From: Thermoflexales bacterium
GTDB taxonomy: Bacteria; Chloroflexota; Anaerolineae; B4-G1; SLSP01
Direction: 5' to 3'
NCBI GenBank assembly: GCA_015486785.1
Contig: WFQZ01000284.1
Span: 1 to 12,818 of the forward strand
DNA: 12,818 nucleotides
This document shows, one piece after another, positions 5,974 to 12,818 of this stretch (its first letter is position 1; the number at the start of each line of letters is the position of its first letter). A program made the position numbers and the translations under genes. A model generated the notes under the pieces. It had not been told where the DNA came from and ran no database searches. It worked only from the letters and a program-made list of their open reading frames with translations.

Positions 5974-7737
5974 ATGACGTACACACCGCAACGCTGGCGT
6001 TTGGACGATTTGCTGCCCCCGGCTGATTCGCCGGAGATGGAGGCACACCTCACCGCCCTGGAGGAACGAATCGTGGCGTTTACCGCCCTGCGGGAAACGC
6101 TCACCCCCGACATCAGCACCGCGCAGTTCCGCGAAGTGCTGGATCAGTACGAGGCGTTAGCCTCCGATGCGGGCATGCTGGAGGCTTACAGCTACTTGTG
6201 GTTCTCCGAAGATACCAGCAATCAAGCCGCGCTGGCCTTCCGCGCACGGGCGGAGCAGATCACAGCACAGGCCGAAAACCGCACTATGTTCTTCAATCTG
6301 TGGTGGAAGGCCCTCGATGATGAAAACGCCGCTCGGCTGATCGCCGTCAGCGGTGACCGGCGGTACTTCCTGGAGACGCTGCGCCGCTTCAGCCCGCACA
6401 CCCTCTCCGAGCCGGAGGAGCGCATCATCAACATCAAGAACGTCAACGGCATCAACGCCGTGTTGACCTTGTACGATATGCTCACCAGCCGCTTTAAGTT
6501 CCGCCTGGTGGTGGACGGCGAGGAGAAGCTCCTCACGCGCGGCGAGCTGAGTCCCTACATCACCTCCCCCTCCGCCGAGCTGCGGGCCGCCGCCTACCAA
6601 GAACTGTACCGCGTCTACGGGGAACATACCGACGTGCTGGCGCAGATGTACGCCAACCGCGTGCGGGATTGGGCCGAGGAAAACATCAAGCTGCGCCATT
6701 TCGCCTCCCCCGTCAACGTGCGCAACCTGGGCAACGACATTCCCGATGCCGTGGTGGAGACGCTGTTGGACGTGGTGCGCCAGAACAACAGCCTCTTCCA
6801 ACGATTCTTCCGGCTGAAGGCCCGCCGCCTGGAAACGGACAAAATCCGCCGCTACGACCTCTACGCGCCGCTTTCGGAGGCGGACAAACGCTACACCTTT
6901 GACGAAGCGGTGCGGATGGTGGACGAAAGCTATCGCGCCTTTTCCCCCGCGCTGGCCGATATGGCAATGCGCGTGATCCAGCAGCAACACCTGGACGCCG
7001 AAATCCGCCCGCACAAGATCGGCGGGGCGTACTGCTACAGCGCACACCCGCAGATCACCCCGTGGGTGCTCACCAACTTCAGCGGACGCATCAACGACGT
7101 TTCCACCCTGGCCCACGAACTAGGGCACGCCGTCCACGGGATGATGGCCCACGAACATTCCCCGCTCACCTTCCACTCGGTGCTGCCGCTGGCCGAAACC
7201 GCCTCCATCTTCGGCGAAATGCTGCTCACCGACAAACTCCTGGCCGAGGAACAGGATGTGGATGTGCGGCGCACCTTGCTCGGCTCGTTTATGGACGGAG
7301 CTTATGCCAGCATCACCCGCCAAGCGTACTTCGTGATCTTTGAGCAGCAAGCCCACGAGATGATCCTCAACGGCGCGACGCCGGATGAATTGCACCGCGC
7401 CTACCTCGCCACCCTCAGCGAGCAGTTCGGCGAGGCGGTGGAACTCAGCGATGACTTCCGCTTGGAATGGACGCTCATCCCTCACATCTACCACACACCC
7501 TTCTATTGTTATGCCTACGCCTTCGGCAACTTGCTGGTGCTGGGACTGTACCGCAAGTACAAGGAAATGGGGCGCGAAGCCTTTGAGCCGCTCTACCTGC
7601 GCATCCTGGCCCACGGCGGATCGGCCAGCCCCACCGCCATCATCAGCGAGGCCGGCTTCGACATCGCCGATCCCGCCTTCTGGCAAGGCGGCTTCGCCGT
7701 GCTGGATGAAATGCTGGTGGAATTAGAGAAGCTGTGA
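5974..7737 (+). CDS. pepF: M3-family oligoendopeptidase F
   Basis: A 587-residue cytoplasmic zinc metallopeptidase of the thimet oligopeptidase (M3) clan, close to the usual family length of about 600. It cleaves short peptides. The zinc site is H381-E-L-G-H385, with E382 the catalytic base, and E408 in LAETASIFGE is the likely third ligand. The C-terminal segment FYCYAYAFGNLLVLGLY (about 510-526) matches the M3 substrate-binding region with conserved Tyr residues. The N-terminal 100-180 residues form the helical PepF N domain. There is no signal peptide or membrane segment. It is followed after 55 bases by the mutase gene; no functional link to acyl-CoA metabolism is known, so shared transcription may be incidental. 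Confidence 0.94.
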   Translation: MTYTPQRWRLDDLLPPADSPEMEAHLTALEERIVAFTALRETLTPDISTAQFREVLDQYEALASDAGMLEAYSYLWFSEDTSNQAALAFRARAEQITAQAENRTMFFNLWWKALDDENAARLIAVSGDRRYFLETLRRFSPHTLSEPEERIINIKNVNGINAVLTLYDMLTSRFKFRLVVDGEEKLLTRGELSPYITSPSAELRAAAYQELYRVYGEHTDVLAQMYANRVRDWAEENIKLRHFASPVNVRNLGNDIPDAVVETLLDVVRQNNSLFQRFFRLKARRLETDKIRRYDLYAPLSEADKRYTFDEAVRMVDESYRAFSPALADMAMRVIQQQHLDAEIRPHKIGGAYCYSAHPQITPWVLTNFSGRINDVSTLAHELGHAVHGMMAHEHSPLTFHSVLPLAETASIFGEMLLTDKLLAEEQDVDVRRTLLGSFMDGAYASITRQAYFVIFEQQAHEMILNGATPDELHRAYLATLSEQFGEAVELSDDFRLEWTLIPHIYHTPFYCYAYAFGNLLVLGLYRKYKEMGREAFEPLYLRILAHGGSASPTAIISEAGFDIADPAFWQGGFAVLDEMLVELEKL

Positions 7738-7753
7738 TCGCAGCGCGTCAAGC

Positions 7754-7779
7754 GGCCGGGCGGAATACGCCGCCCGGTC
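7754..7779 (+). repeat. Intercistronic GC-rich hairpin before the mutase gene
   Basis: CCGGGCGG (7756-7763) pairs perfectly with CCGCCCGG (7770-7777) around the six-base loop AATACG. One G-T and one G-C pair extend the stem outward to 10 pairs. No T tract follows, and the mutase Shine-Dalgarno GGAGG (7784-7788) begins four bases later. It may set transcript ends, stability or access of ribosomes; an intrinsic terminator is unlikely. Confidence 0.65.
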
Positions 7780-7792
7780 AACTGGAGGATTG

Positions 7793-9469
7793 ATGATGAA
7801 CAAGGACGAGAAGATTTTGAGCGAAAAACAGCGTTGGCAGCAGACCACCTACGCCAAAGTCGTGGGGCGATTCCCGGAGCGGCGCGAGACGTTCAGCACC
7901 CAGTCGGGCATCACGCTGGAGCCGCTGTTGACCCCCGCCGAAGTGCCCGTCGACTACCTGCACGATCTGGGCTTCCCCGGCGAATACCCCTACACGCGCG
8001 GCGTCCAGCCGACGATGTACCGCGGGCGGTTCTGGACGATGCGCCAGTACGCGGGATACGCCTCCGCCGCAGCCTCCAACGCCCGCTATCGCTACTTGCT
8101 GGAGCAAGGACAGACCGGTCTCTCGGTGGCCTTCGACCTGCCCACCCAACTGGGCTACGACGCCGACGATGAAATGGCCATCGGCGAAGTGGGCAAAGTC
8201 GGCGTTTCCATCAGCAGCATCGACGACATGCGCATCCTGTTCCGCGACATCCCGCTGGACAAGGTGAGTACCTCTATGACGATCAACGCTCCGGCGGCGG
8301 TGTTGTGGGCGATGTACATCGCCGTAGCCGAAGAGCAAGGCGTACCGGCGGCCAAACTGCGCGGCACGATCCAAAACGACATCCTCAAAGAATACGTGGC
8401 GCGAGGCACCTACATCTTCCCCCCGCGCCCCTCCATGCGCTTGATCACCGACACATTCCGCTTCGGCGCGGCGCACGTCCCCAAGTGGAATCCCATCAGC
8501 ATCAGCGGCTACCACATCCGCGAAGCGGGCAGCACCGCAGCCCAGGAGATCGCCTTCACCCTGGCGGACGGCATCGCCTACGTGCAAGCCGCCATTGACG
8601 CCGGATTGGACGTGGATCAATTCGCGCCGCGCCTCTCGTTCTTCTTCAACGCCCACAACAACTTCCTGGAAGAGATCGCCAAGTTCCGCGCCGCACGGCG
8701 TATGTGGGCACGGCTGATGCGCGAGCGATTCGGAGCGCAGAACCCCAAATCGTGGCGCATGCGCTTCCACACCCAAACCGCCGGATCGTCCCTCACCGCG
8801 CAGCAGCCGATGAACAACATCGTGCGGGTCACGCTGCAAGCGTTGGCCGCCGTGCTCGGCGGGACGCAATCACTGCACACCAACTCCATGGATGAGGCCC
8901 TGTGGCTGCCCACCGAAGAAAGCGTCCGCGTGGCCCTGCGCACCCAACAGATCATCGCCTACGAATCGGGCGTGGCCGACGTGGTGGACCCGCTGGCCGG
9001 TTCTTACGTCATAGAGCACCTGACCAACGAACTGGAGCGGCAGGCCAACGACTACATCCGCACCATTGACGAGCTGGGCGGAGCGACGGCAGCGGTGGAG
9101 CAAGGCTACATGCAGGCCGAGATCGCCGACGCCGCCTATCGCACCCAACAGGCCGTGGAGCGCGGCGAGCAAGTGATCGTCGGGGTCAACAAATTCCAGA
9201 TCGCAGCGCAGGAAGTCAAACTGGCGCAGCTCAAAGTCGACCCCGCCATTGAAGCGCAGCAACGGCAGCGGCTGGCCGAACTGCGGGACAACCGCGACGG
9301 AACGGCAGCGGCGGAGATGCTGAGCCGCATCGAAACCGCCGCCCGCACCCCGGACGCGCCAATGATGCCGCTGTTCATCGCGGCGGTAAAAGCCCACTGC
9401 ACCTTGGGCGAAATCTGCGGCGTGTTGCGGCAAGTCTGGGGCGAATATCAGCCCCAAGTCATCTTGTAG
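7793..9469 (+). CDS. mcmA: Methylmalonyl-CoA mutase large (substrate-binding) subunit without B12 domain
   Basis: A 558-residue TIM-barrel subunit that, with adenosylcobalamin, interconverts succinyl-CoA and (R)-methylmalonyl-CoA. The run RGRFWTMRQYAGYA and LSVAFDLPTQ are mutase hallmarks. Comparing with the Propionibacterium enzyme from memory, Y86 corresponds to Y89, R204 (in YVARGTY) to R207 and H241 (in ISISGYH) to H244. Keeping both the Tyr and the Arg favours methylmalonyl-CoA over isobutyryl-CoA, where these become Phe and Gln. The protein stops at VWGEYQPQVIL with no DxHxxG cobalamin-binding domain, so a separate small B12 subunit must be encoded elsewhere, as in archaeal and Chloroflexota mutases. 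Start choice: GGAGG (7784-7788) suits either ATG 7793 or ATG 7796; TTG 7790 is less likely. No epimerase or MeaB-type chaperone gene is in the window. Confidence 0.93.
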   Translation: MMNKDEKILSEKQRWQQTTYAKVVGRFPERRETFSTQSGITLEPLLTPAEVPVDYLHDLGFPGEYPYTRGVQPTMYRGRFWTMRQYAGYASAAASNARYRYLLEQGQTGLSVAFDLPTQLGYDADDEMAIGEVGKVGVSISSIDDMRILFRDIPLDKVSTSMTINAPAAVLWAMYIAVAEEQGVPAAKLRGTIQNDILKEYVARGTYIFPPRPSMRLITDTFRFGAAHVPKWNPISISGYHIREAGSTAAQEIAFTLADGIAYVQAAIDAGLDVDQFAPRLSFFFNAHNNFLEEIAKFRAARRMWARLMRERFGAQNPKSWRMRFHTQTAGSSLTAQQPMNNIVRVTLQALAAVLGGTQSLHTNSMDEALWLPTEESVRVALRTQQIIAYESGVADVVDPLAGSYVIEHLTNELERQANDYIRTIDELGGATAAVEQGYMQAEIADAAYRTQQAVERGEQVIVGVNKFQIAAQEVKLAQLKVDPAIEAQQRQRLAELRDNRDGTAAAEMLSRIETAARTPDAPMMPLFIAAVKAHCTLGEICGVLRQVWGEYQPQVIL

Positions 9470-9489
9470 AGGCGAAAGAGCTTCGCCTC
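9469..9489 (+). repeat. Intercistronic hairpin between mutase and ligase-beta genes
   Basis: GAGGCGAA (9469-9476) pairs perfectly with TTCGCCTC (9482-9489) around the loop AGAGC. The stem starts on the last base of the mutase stop codon and ends one base before the next Shine-Dalgarno GGAGG (9491-9495). A short TTTT follows that site, but too far for a classic terminator. Together with the hairpin at 7754-7779 it makes a repeated arrangement: hairpin, then Shine-Dalgarno, then start. Confidence 0.65.
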
Positions 9490-9499
9490 AGGAGGTTTT

Positions 9500-11032
9500 A
9501 TGGCACGATTACACGAACACGAAGGAAAACGGCTATTGCAAGAGGCCGGGATCGCCATCCCGCGAGGGCGCGTGGCCTCGCAGCCGGAAGAGGCCGCCGC
9601 GATAGCCCAGGAGATCGTCGCCCCGGTGATGGTCAAAATCCAAGCCTGGATCACCGGACGCGCCTCGGTAGGCGGCATCAAACGCGCCGCTACCCCGGCG
9701 GAAGCCGAAGCTGCCGCCCGCTCGCTCCTGGGGATGCAGGCGCAAGGGTTCACCGTCACCCAAGTGCTGGTGGAAGAGCAATTGGACGTGGCGCAGGAAT
9801 TCTATGCCGGGGTCATCGTGGACGACCGCGAGCAAGCCCCGCTGGTGATGTTCTCCAGCGTCGGCGGCACGGGGATTGAAGAAATCGCCGCGCAGCACCC
9901 GCAACAAGTGGCCCATCGCCACGTGGATATTGCGTTCGGCCTGCAAGACTACCAAGCGCGGGACCTGGTGCGGCGCACCGGCATCCACGGGAAATTGCAA
10001 CGACAACTGGGAGCCTTGCTGGTCAAACTCTACCAGACGGCCCGCCGCTACGAAGCCCGCTCCGCCGAAATCAACCCGCTGGTGCTCACCGGCGATGGTA
10101 AACTCTACGCCGCCGACTGCCGCATCACGGTGGACGACTACGCCGTCTTCCGCCATCCCGAACTGGGCATCGCAATCGCCCGCGAGTACAACCGTCCACC
10201 CACGCGCCTGGAAAAACTGGCCTACCAAGTGGAAGCCGACGACTATCGCGGCACGTTCTACTTCATCCAGATGGCACAGGACTTCCAGAAAGGCGCGGGC
10301 TACATCGGATTCCACGGCGCGGGCGGCGGCGGCTCAATGATGAGCATGGACGCCATCCTGCGGCAAGGGTACAAAGTCGCCACCTTCGTGGATACCAGCG
10401 GCAACCCACCGGCCAGCAAAGTCTACCGCGCAGCCAAGATCGTGCTGGCGGTCGGGCCGATTGACGGCTACTTCGGCTCCGGCTCCGGCGTCGCCAGCCA
10501 AGAGCAATTCTACTCCGCGCGGGGACTGTTCAAGGCCTTCCTGGAAGAGCAAGTGGATGTGCCCATCGTCATCCGCCTGGGCGGCAACGCCGAGGACAAA
10601 GCCGTGGAGATTCTGGAATCACTCAACGGACGAATTCCCGCGCCGGTTGAAGGATACAAAAAGGACGACTCCCCCGACTTCTGCGCCCAGCGGCTGGACA
10701 CGCTGATCAAAGAGGCGGCGCAGCAACCGCCGCGACCGCGCACCCAGCCGCAACATCCCGCCCCCCAACGCCCGTACAGCTTCGCCACCGTCACCGGCGG
10801 CACGGTGACGCTTGATCACGCCGTATGCGCCACCTGCGAAAGCAAAATCTGCATCCAAGCGTGTGCGCGGCACATCCTCACGCTCAACGAAGCGGGCTTG
10901 CCGGTGCTTAACATCCCCTTGGACGAAGCCGCACGGGGCAAATGCGTGGAATGTCTGGCCTGCGAAGTAGACTGTCTGCTCTACGGAGCGGGCGGCGGGC
11001 ACGTGGACTTGCCGCTGCCGGATGTGGACTGA
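9500..11032 (+). CDS. sucC: Succinyl-CoA ligase beta-like subunit fused to a ferredoxin-like domain
   Basis: A 510-residue protein, about 120 longer than usual SucC (about 390). Residues 1-235 form an ATP-grasp domain: VKIQAWITGR (45-54) matches the nucleotide-binding lysine/arginine region, and E190-I-N192 with D206 the magnesium ligands. Residues about 240-405 form the CoA-ligase domain. Its loops deviate from E. coli SucC: GFHGAGGGGS replaces the segment containing VNGAG, and YFGSGSGVAS replaces NIFGGIVRCD, so the acid substrate may not be succinate. A Pro/Gln-rich linker (408-425) leads to a C-terminal domain with two four-cysteine sets: C443, C446, C451, C455 and C482, C485, C488, C492. 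These should hold iron-sulfur clusters, probably two [4Fe-4S]. Frame, codon use and downstream sucD are continuous, so this is a true fusion. ATG follows GGAGG by four bases. Confidence 0.88.
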   Translation: MARLHEHEGKRLLQEAGIAIPRGRVASQPEEAAAIAQEIVAPVMVKIQAWITGRASVGGIKRAATPAEAEAAARSLLGMQAQGFTVTQVLVEEQLDVAQEFYAGVIVDDREQAPLVMFSSVGGTGIEEIAAQHPQQVAHRHVDIAFGLQDYQARDLVRRTGIHGKLQRQLGALLVKLYQTARRYEARSAEINPLVLTGDGKLYAADCRITVDDYAVFRHPELGIAIAREYNRPPTRLEKLAYQVEADDYRGTFYFIQMAQDFQKGAGYIGFHGAGGGGSMMSMDAILRQGYKVATFVDTSGNPPASKVYRAAKIVLAVGPIDGYFGSGSGVASQEQFYSARGLFKAFLEEQVDVPIVIRLGGNAEDKAVEILESLNGRIPAPVEGYKKDDSPDFCAQRLDTLIKEAAQQPPRPRTQPQHPAPQRPYSFATVTGGTVTLDHAVCATCESKICIQACARHILTLNEAGLPVLNIPLDEAARGKCVECLACEVDCLLYGAGGGHVDLPLPDVD

Positions 11033-11056
11033 ACGAGAACAAAAGGAGTCACAACC

Positions 11057-11956
11057 ATGTCAATCCTCATTGATCGCACCAAACGAGTCCTAGTCCAAGG
11101 GATCACCGGACGAGAAGGACAATCCCGCACCAGGTTGATGCGGGGCTACGGGACGCAAGTCGTGGCCGGAGTCACGCCGGGGCGCGGCGGGCAGACGGTC
11201 GAAGGCGTGCCGGTCTTCGACACGGTGACAGAAGCCTGGGAGCACGTCGGCCCCATTGACATCAGCGTGCTCTTCATCCCCGCGCCGCTGGTCAAAAGCG
11301 CGGCCTTGGAAGCCATCGACGCCGGGGTCAAGCTGCTGGTGATCGTGCCGGATCGCGTCCCGATCTACGACGTGCTCACCATCGCACGGCGGGCCAAAGA
11401 GACTGGCGCGCGATTCATCGGCCCCAACACGCTGGGCGTGCTCAGCCCCGGGCAAGGCGTGCTGGGGATGATCGGCGGACGCGCCGCCGCCGCCAAGTCG
11501 TGGTTCTTCCCCGGCCCGGTGGGCATCTCCTCACGCAGCGGCGGGATCACCACCTCCATGGCCTACTACCTGGCGCGGGCCGGCATCGGCGCGACGACGC
11601 TGGTACACGTGGGCGGCGACGCCGTGGTCGGCCTGCCCCACCCGGACGTGATGCTGGAATTTGAGCGCGACCCGGAAACCAAAGCGGTGGTGATGTTCGG
11701 AGAAATCGGCACCAGCCAGGAAGAACGGGTCGCCGATCTCATCGCCTCCGGCGCGTTCACCAAACCGCTGATCGCCTACATCGGCGGGAAAGCCGCCCAA
11801 AGCGGCACGCGCTTTTCGCACGCCGGGGCCATCGTGGAAGGCGGACGCGGCACCTACGCCGGGAAAGTCGCCCGGCTGCGTGAAGTGGGCGCGACGGTCG
11901 TGGAAGAGTTTATGGAACTGCCGCAAGCCACCAAGCGCGTCCTGGCCTCACTCTAG
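11057..11956 (+). CDS. sucD: Succinyl-CoA ligase alpha-like subunit
   Basis: A 299-residue partner of the preceding beta subunit, close to E. coli SucD (289). The N-terminal CoA-binding Rossmann domain is seen in VLVQGITGREGQ (11-22) and PIDISVLFIP. The phosphorylated catalytic histidine is H255 in SHAGAIVEGG, and GEIGTSQEE supplies the conserved glutamate E216. SRSGGITTSM (159-168) matches the phosphate-binding segment. Where E. coli has GPNCPG, this protein has GPNTLG (T125 in place of the Cys). The reaction would be acid + CoA + NTP to acyl-CoA + NDP + phosphate, run either way. AAAAGGAG (11041-11048) sits eight bases before the ATG, 24 bases after the beta gene. With the mutase it would feed or drain succinyl-CoA; the exact acid is uncertain because beta-subunit loops differ. 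Confidence 0.9.
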   Translation: MSILIDRTKRVLVQGITGREGQSRTRLMRGYGTQVVAGVTPGRGGQTVEGVPVFDTVTEAWEHVGPIDISVLFIPAPLVKSAALEAIDAGVKLLVIVPDRVPIYDVLTIARRAKETGARFIGPNTLGVLSPGQGVLGMIGGRAAAAKSWFFPGPVGISSRSGGITTSMAYYLARAGIGATTLVHVGGDAVVGLPHPDVMLEFERDPETKAVVMFGEIGTSQEERVADLIASGAFTKPLIAYIGGKAAQSGTRFSHAGAIVEGGRGTYAGKVARLREVGATVVEEFMELPQATKRVLASL

Positions 11957-11966
11957 CCGAGGAACG

Positions 11967-12719
11967 ATGACCCGCATCATCAGCGTGCTCAACTACAAAG
12001 GCGGCACCGGCAAAACCACCACCGTGGTCAACCTGGCCGCCGGACTGGCGTTGCGCGGTCATCCCGTGCTGTGCGTCGACCTGGACGTGCAAGGCAGCCT
12101 GGGCACCAGCCTGGGCATCAATCACGTGCGCTCCGTGGCCGACGTACTTTTGGGGTACGCCCCGCCGCAATCGTGCATCGTACCGGCCCGCGAGCGGCTG
12201 GATGTGATCCTCAGCGATCAACGGCTGCTGCGGGCCGAAGGGGAACTCTGGCGCATGGGTGACGAGCGAGCCGCCCGCCGCGTGCTGGCCTATTCCATGC
12301 GCCAGGTGCAAGGCTACGATTTCATCTTCCTGGATTGCGGGCACTCCATGAGCTTGGTGACGCAAAACGCGCTCCTCTACGCCGGGGAACTGCTGGTGCC
12401 GGTTTCGATGAACTACCTGGCGATGATCGGCATCCGCCAGGTGCTGGATACGCTCAAGGACATCGGGAGGATTCCGGGGCATCGGCTGCGGCTGACGGGG
12501 ATCGTGCCCACGATGTACTACGGACGCTTGCGCAAGGATCGCGAGGTGCTGAGCCTGCTGCAACATTACTTCAGCGGGCAAGTGACCCCGCCGATCCGGC
12601 GCAACGTGCGCTTGGCCGAAGCCGCCGGGCAGCAACAGACAATCTACGAATACGCTCCGGCCAGTCACGGGGCGATGGATTACGCCGCTTTAGTAGAATG
12701 GATCGCCGACCATGCCTGA
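11967..12719 (+). CDS. Second, divergent ParA/MinD-superfamily ATPase
   Basis: A 250-residue SIMIBI ATPase. The Walker A motif KGGTGKTT (11-18) with signature lysine K11 and K16 is intact. Walker A' reads VDLDVQGS (37-44) where DPQ is usual, and Walker B reads FLDCGHS (121-127) where D-x-P-P-S is usual. VSMNYLAMIGIRQVLDTL and IRRNVRLAEA keep the ParA pattern, so it is probably an active dimerising ATPase that sits on the nucleoid or membrane. It shares MTRI and the fold with the ParA at 1413 but is clearly a different subfamily. The open frame reaches back to 11880, but ATG 11967 with GAGGA upstream gives the proper N-terminus, 10 bases after sucD. It overlaps the next gene by eight bases, so that protein is the likely partner. 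Possible roles are positioning of a cargo or partition. Confidence 0.85.
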   Translation: MTRIISVLNYKGGTGKTTTVVNLAAGLALRGHPVLCVDLDVQGSLGTSLGINHVRSVADVLLGYAPPQSCIVPARERLDVILSDQRLLRAEGELWRMGDERAARRVLAYSMRQVQGYDFIFLDCGHSMSLVTQNALLYAGELLVPVSMNYLAMIGIRQVLDTLKDIGRIPGHRLRLTGIVPTMYYGRLRKDREVLSLLQHYFSGQVTPPIRRNVRLAEAAGQQQTIYEYAPASHGAMDYAALVEWIADHA

Positions 12720-12818
12720 ACCTGAAGAAAAACCCGCATTGCACACAATGAAGGAAGACCCTTTCGCCGGGCTAGACCTGGCGTGGCTGAAGGACGAATC
12801 GCCCACGCCGCCCGCCCC
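12712..12818 (+). CDS. Start of unknown acidic, Pro-rich protein downstream of the second ParA
   Basis: ATG 12712 lies inside the end of the ATPase gene, overlapping eight bases (ATGCCTGA), and the frame stays open to the window end (35 codons). The visible part is rich in Glu, Asp, Lys and Pro, with a short hydrophobic motif GLDLAWL, and looks disordered. There is no strong Shine-Dalgarno; translation is probably coupled to the ATPase. An alternative start is ATG 12748. By position it could be a ParB- or McdB-like partner, but no known domain is visible. Confidence 0.5.
   Translation, partial: MPEPEEKPALHTMKEDPFAGLDLAWLKDESPTPPA

Noticed and set aside
6157..7116. 319-codon open frame on the minus strand
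   Set aside because: Antisense to pepF, no recognisable motif, low-complexity composition.
7778..8869. 363-codon open frame on the minus strand
   Set aside because: It lies wholly antisense to the mutase gene, which has strong family motifs; its His/Gly/Val/Arg-rich composition is typical of antisense frames in GC-rich genes.
9533..10315. 260-codon open frame on the minus strand
   Set aside because: Antisense to the ligase beta gene, with no domain or ribosome site.
11880..11966. N-terminal extension of the second ParA
   Set aside because: Overlaps the end of the alpha-subunit gene and is not ParA-like; ATG 11967 is the natural start.

Overview
The window looks like a chromosomal segment of a GC-rich, probably thermophilic or anaerobic bacterium. 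The protein families and gene pairings (Jag next to a Soj-type ParA, an M3 oligoendopeptidase F, a cobalamin-dependent mutase split into subunits, HEAT-repeat NTPases) are most like Chloroflexota of the Anaerolineae type. That placement is an inference from family resemblance only; there is no rRNA or other phylogenetic marker. Coding density is very high. The only real intergenic space is the 220 bp at 5363-5582, and no stretch over 300 bases lacks a gene. I saw no tRNA, rRNA, CRISPR array, transposase or phage gene.

Left block (plus strand, 3-2186): the 3' part of a Jag/KhpB-type KH-R3H RNA-binding protein, a PfkB-family sugar/nucleoside kinase and a Soj-type ParA ATPase, joined by gaps of 1 and 2 bases and so probably one transcript. 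Jag plus ParA recalls the neighbourhood of bacterial replication origins, but no ParB follows.

Minus-strand operon (5362 down to 2187): an OmpR-type response regulator translationally coupled (GTGA overlap) to a membrane-anchored, NACHT/STAND-like NTPase with C-terminal HEAT repeats and an Arg in place of the Walker A Lys. It abuts the ParA gene stop to stop with no spacer. A near-consensus sigma70-type promoter (TTGACA, 17 nt, TATCAT) sits upstream of the response regulator. The divergent intergenic region also holds two mutually exclusive hairpins, paired GCTATAGC palindromes, and G-rich tandem repeats.

Right block (plus strand, 5583-12818 and beyond): a small tryptophan-rich four-helix membrane protein, probably leaderless with a GTG start, followed by oligoendopeptidase F, the large subunit of a methylmalonyl-CoA mutase without its B12 domain, a succinyl-CoA ligase-like beta subunit fused to a C-terminal eight-cysteine ferredoxin-like domain, its alpha subunit, a second and divergent ParA-type ATPase, and the start of an acidic, proline-containing protein that overlaps it. 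The mutase and the ligase together would link succinate, succinyl-CoA and methylmalonyl-CoA, as in propionate formation or use. Small hairpins sit directly before the Shine-Dalgarno sequences of the mutase and ligase-beta genes. The most unusual elements are the ligase-ferredoxin fusion and the ParA-plus-partner pair tied to this metabolic operon.
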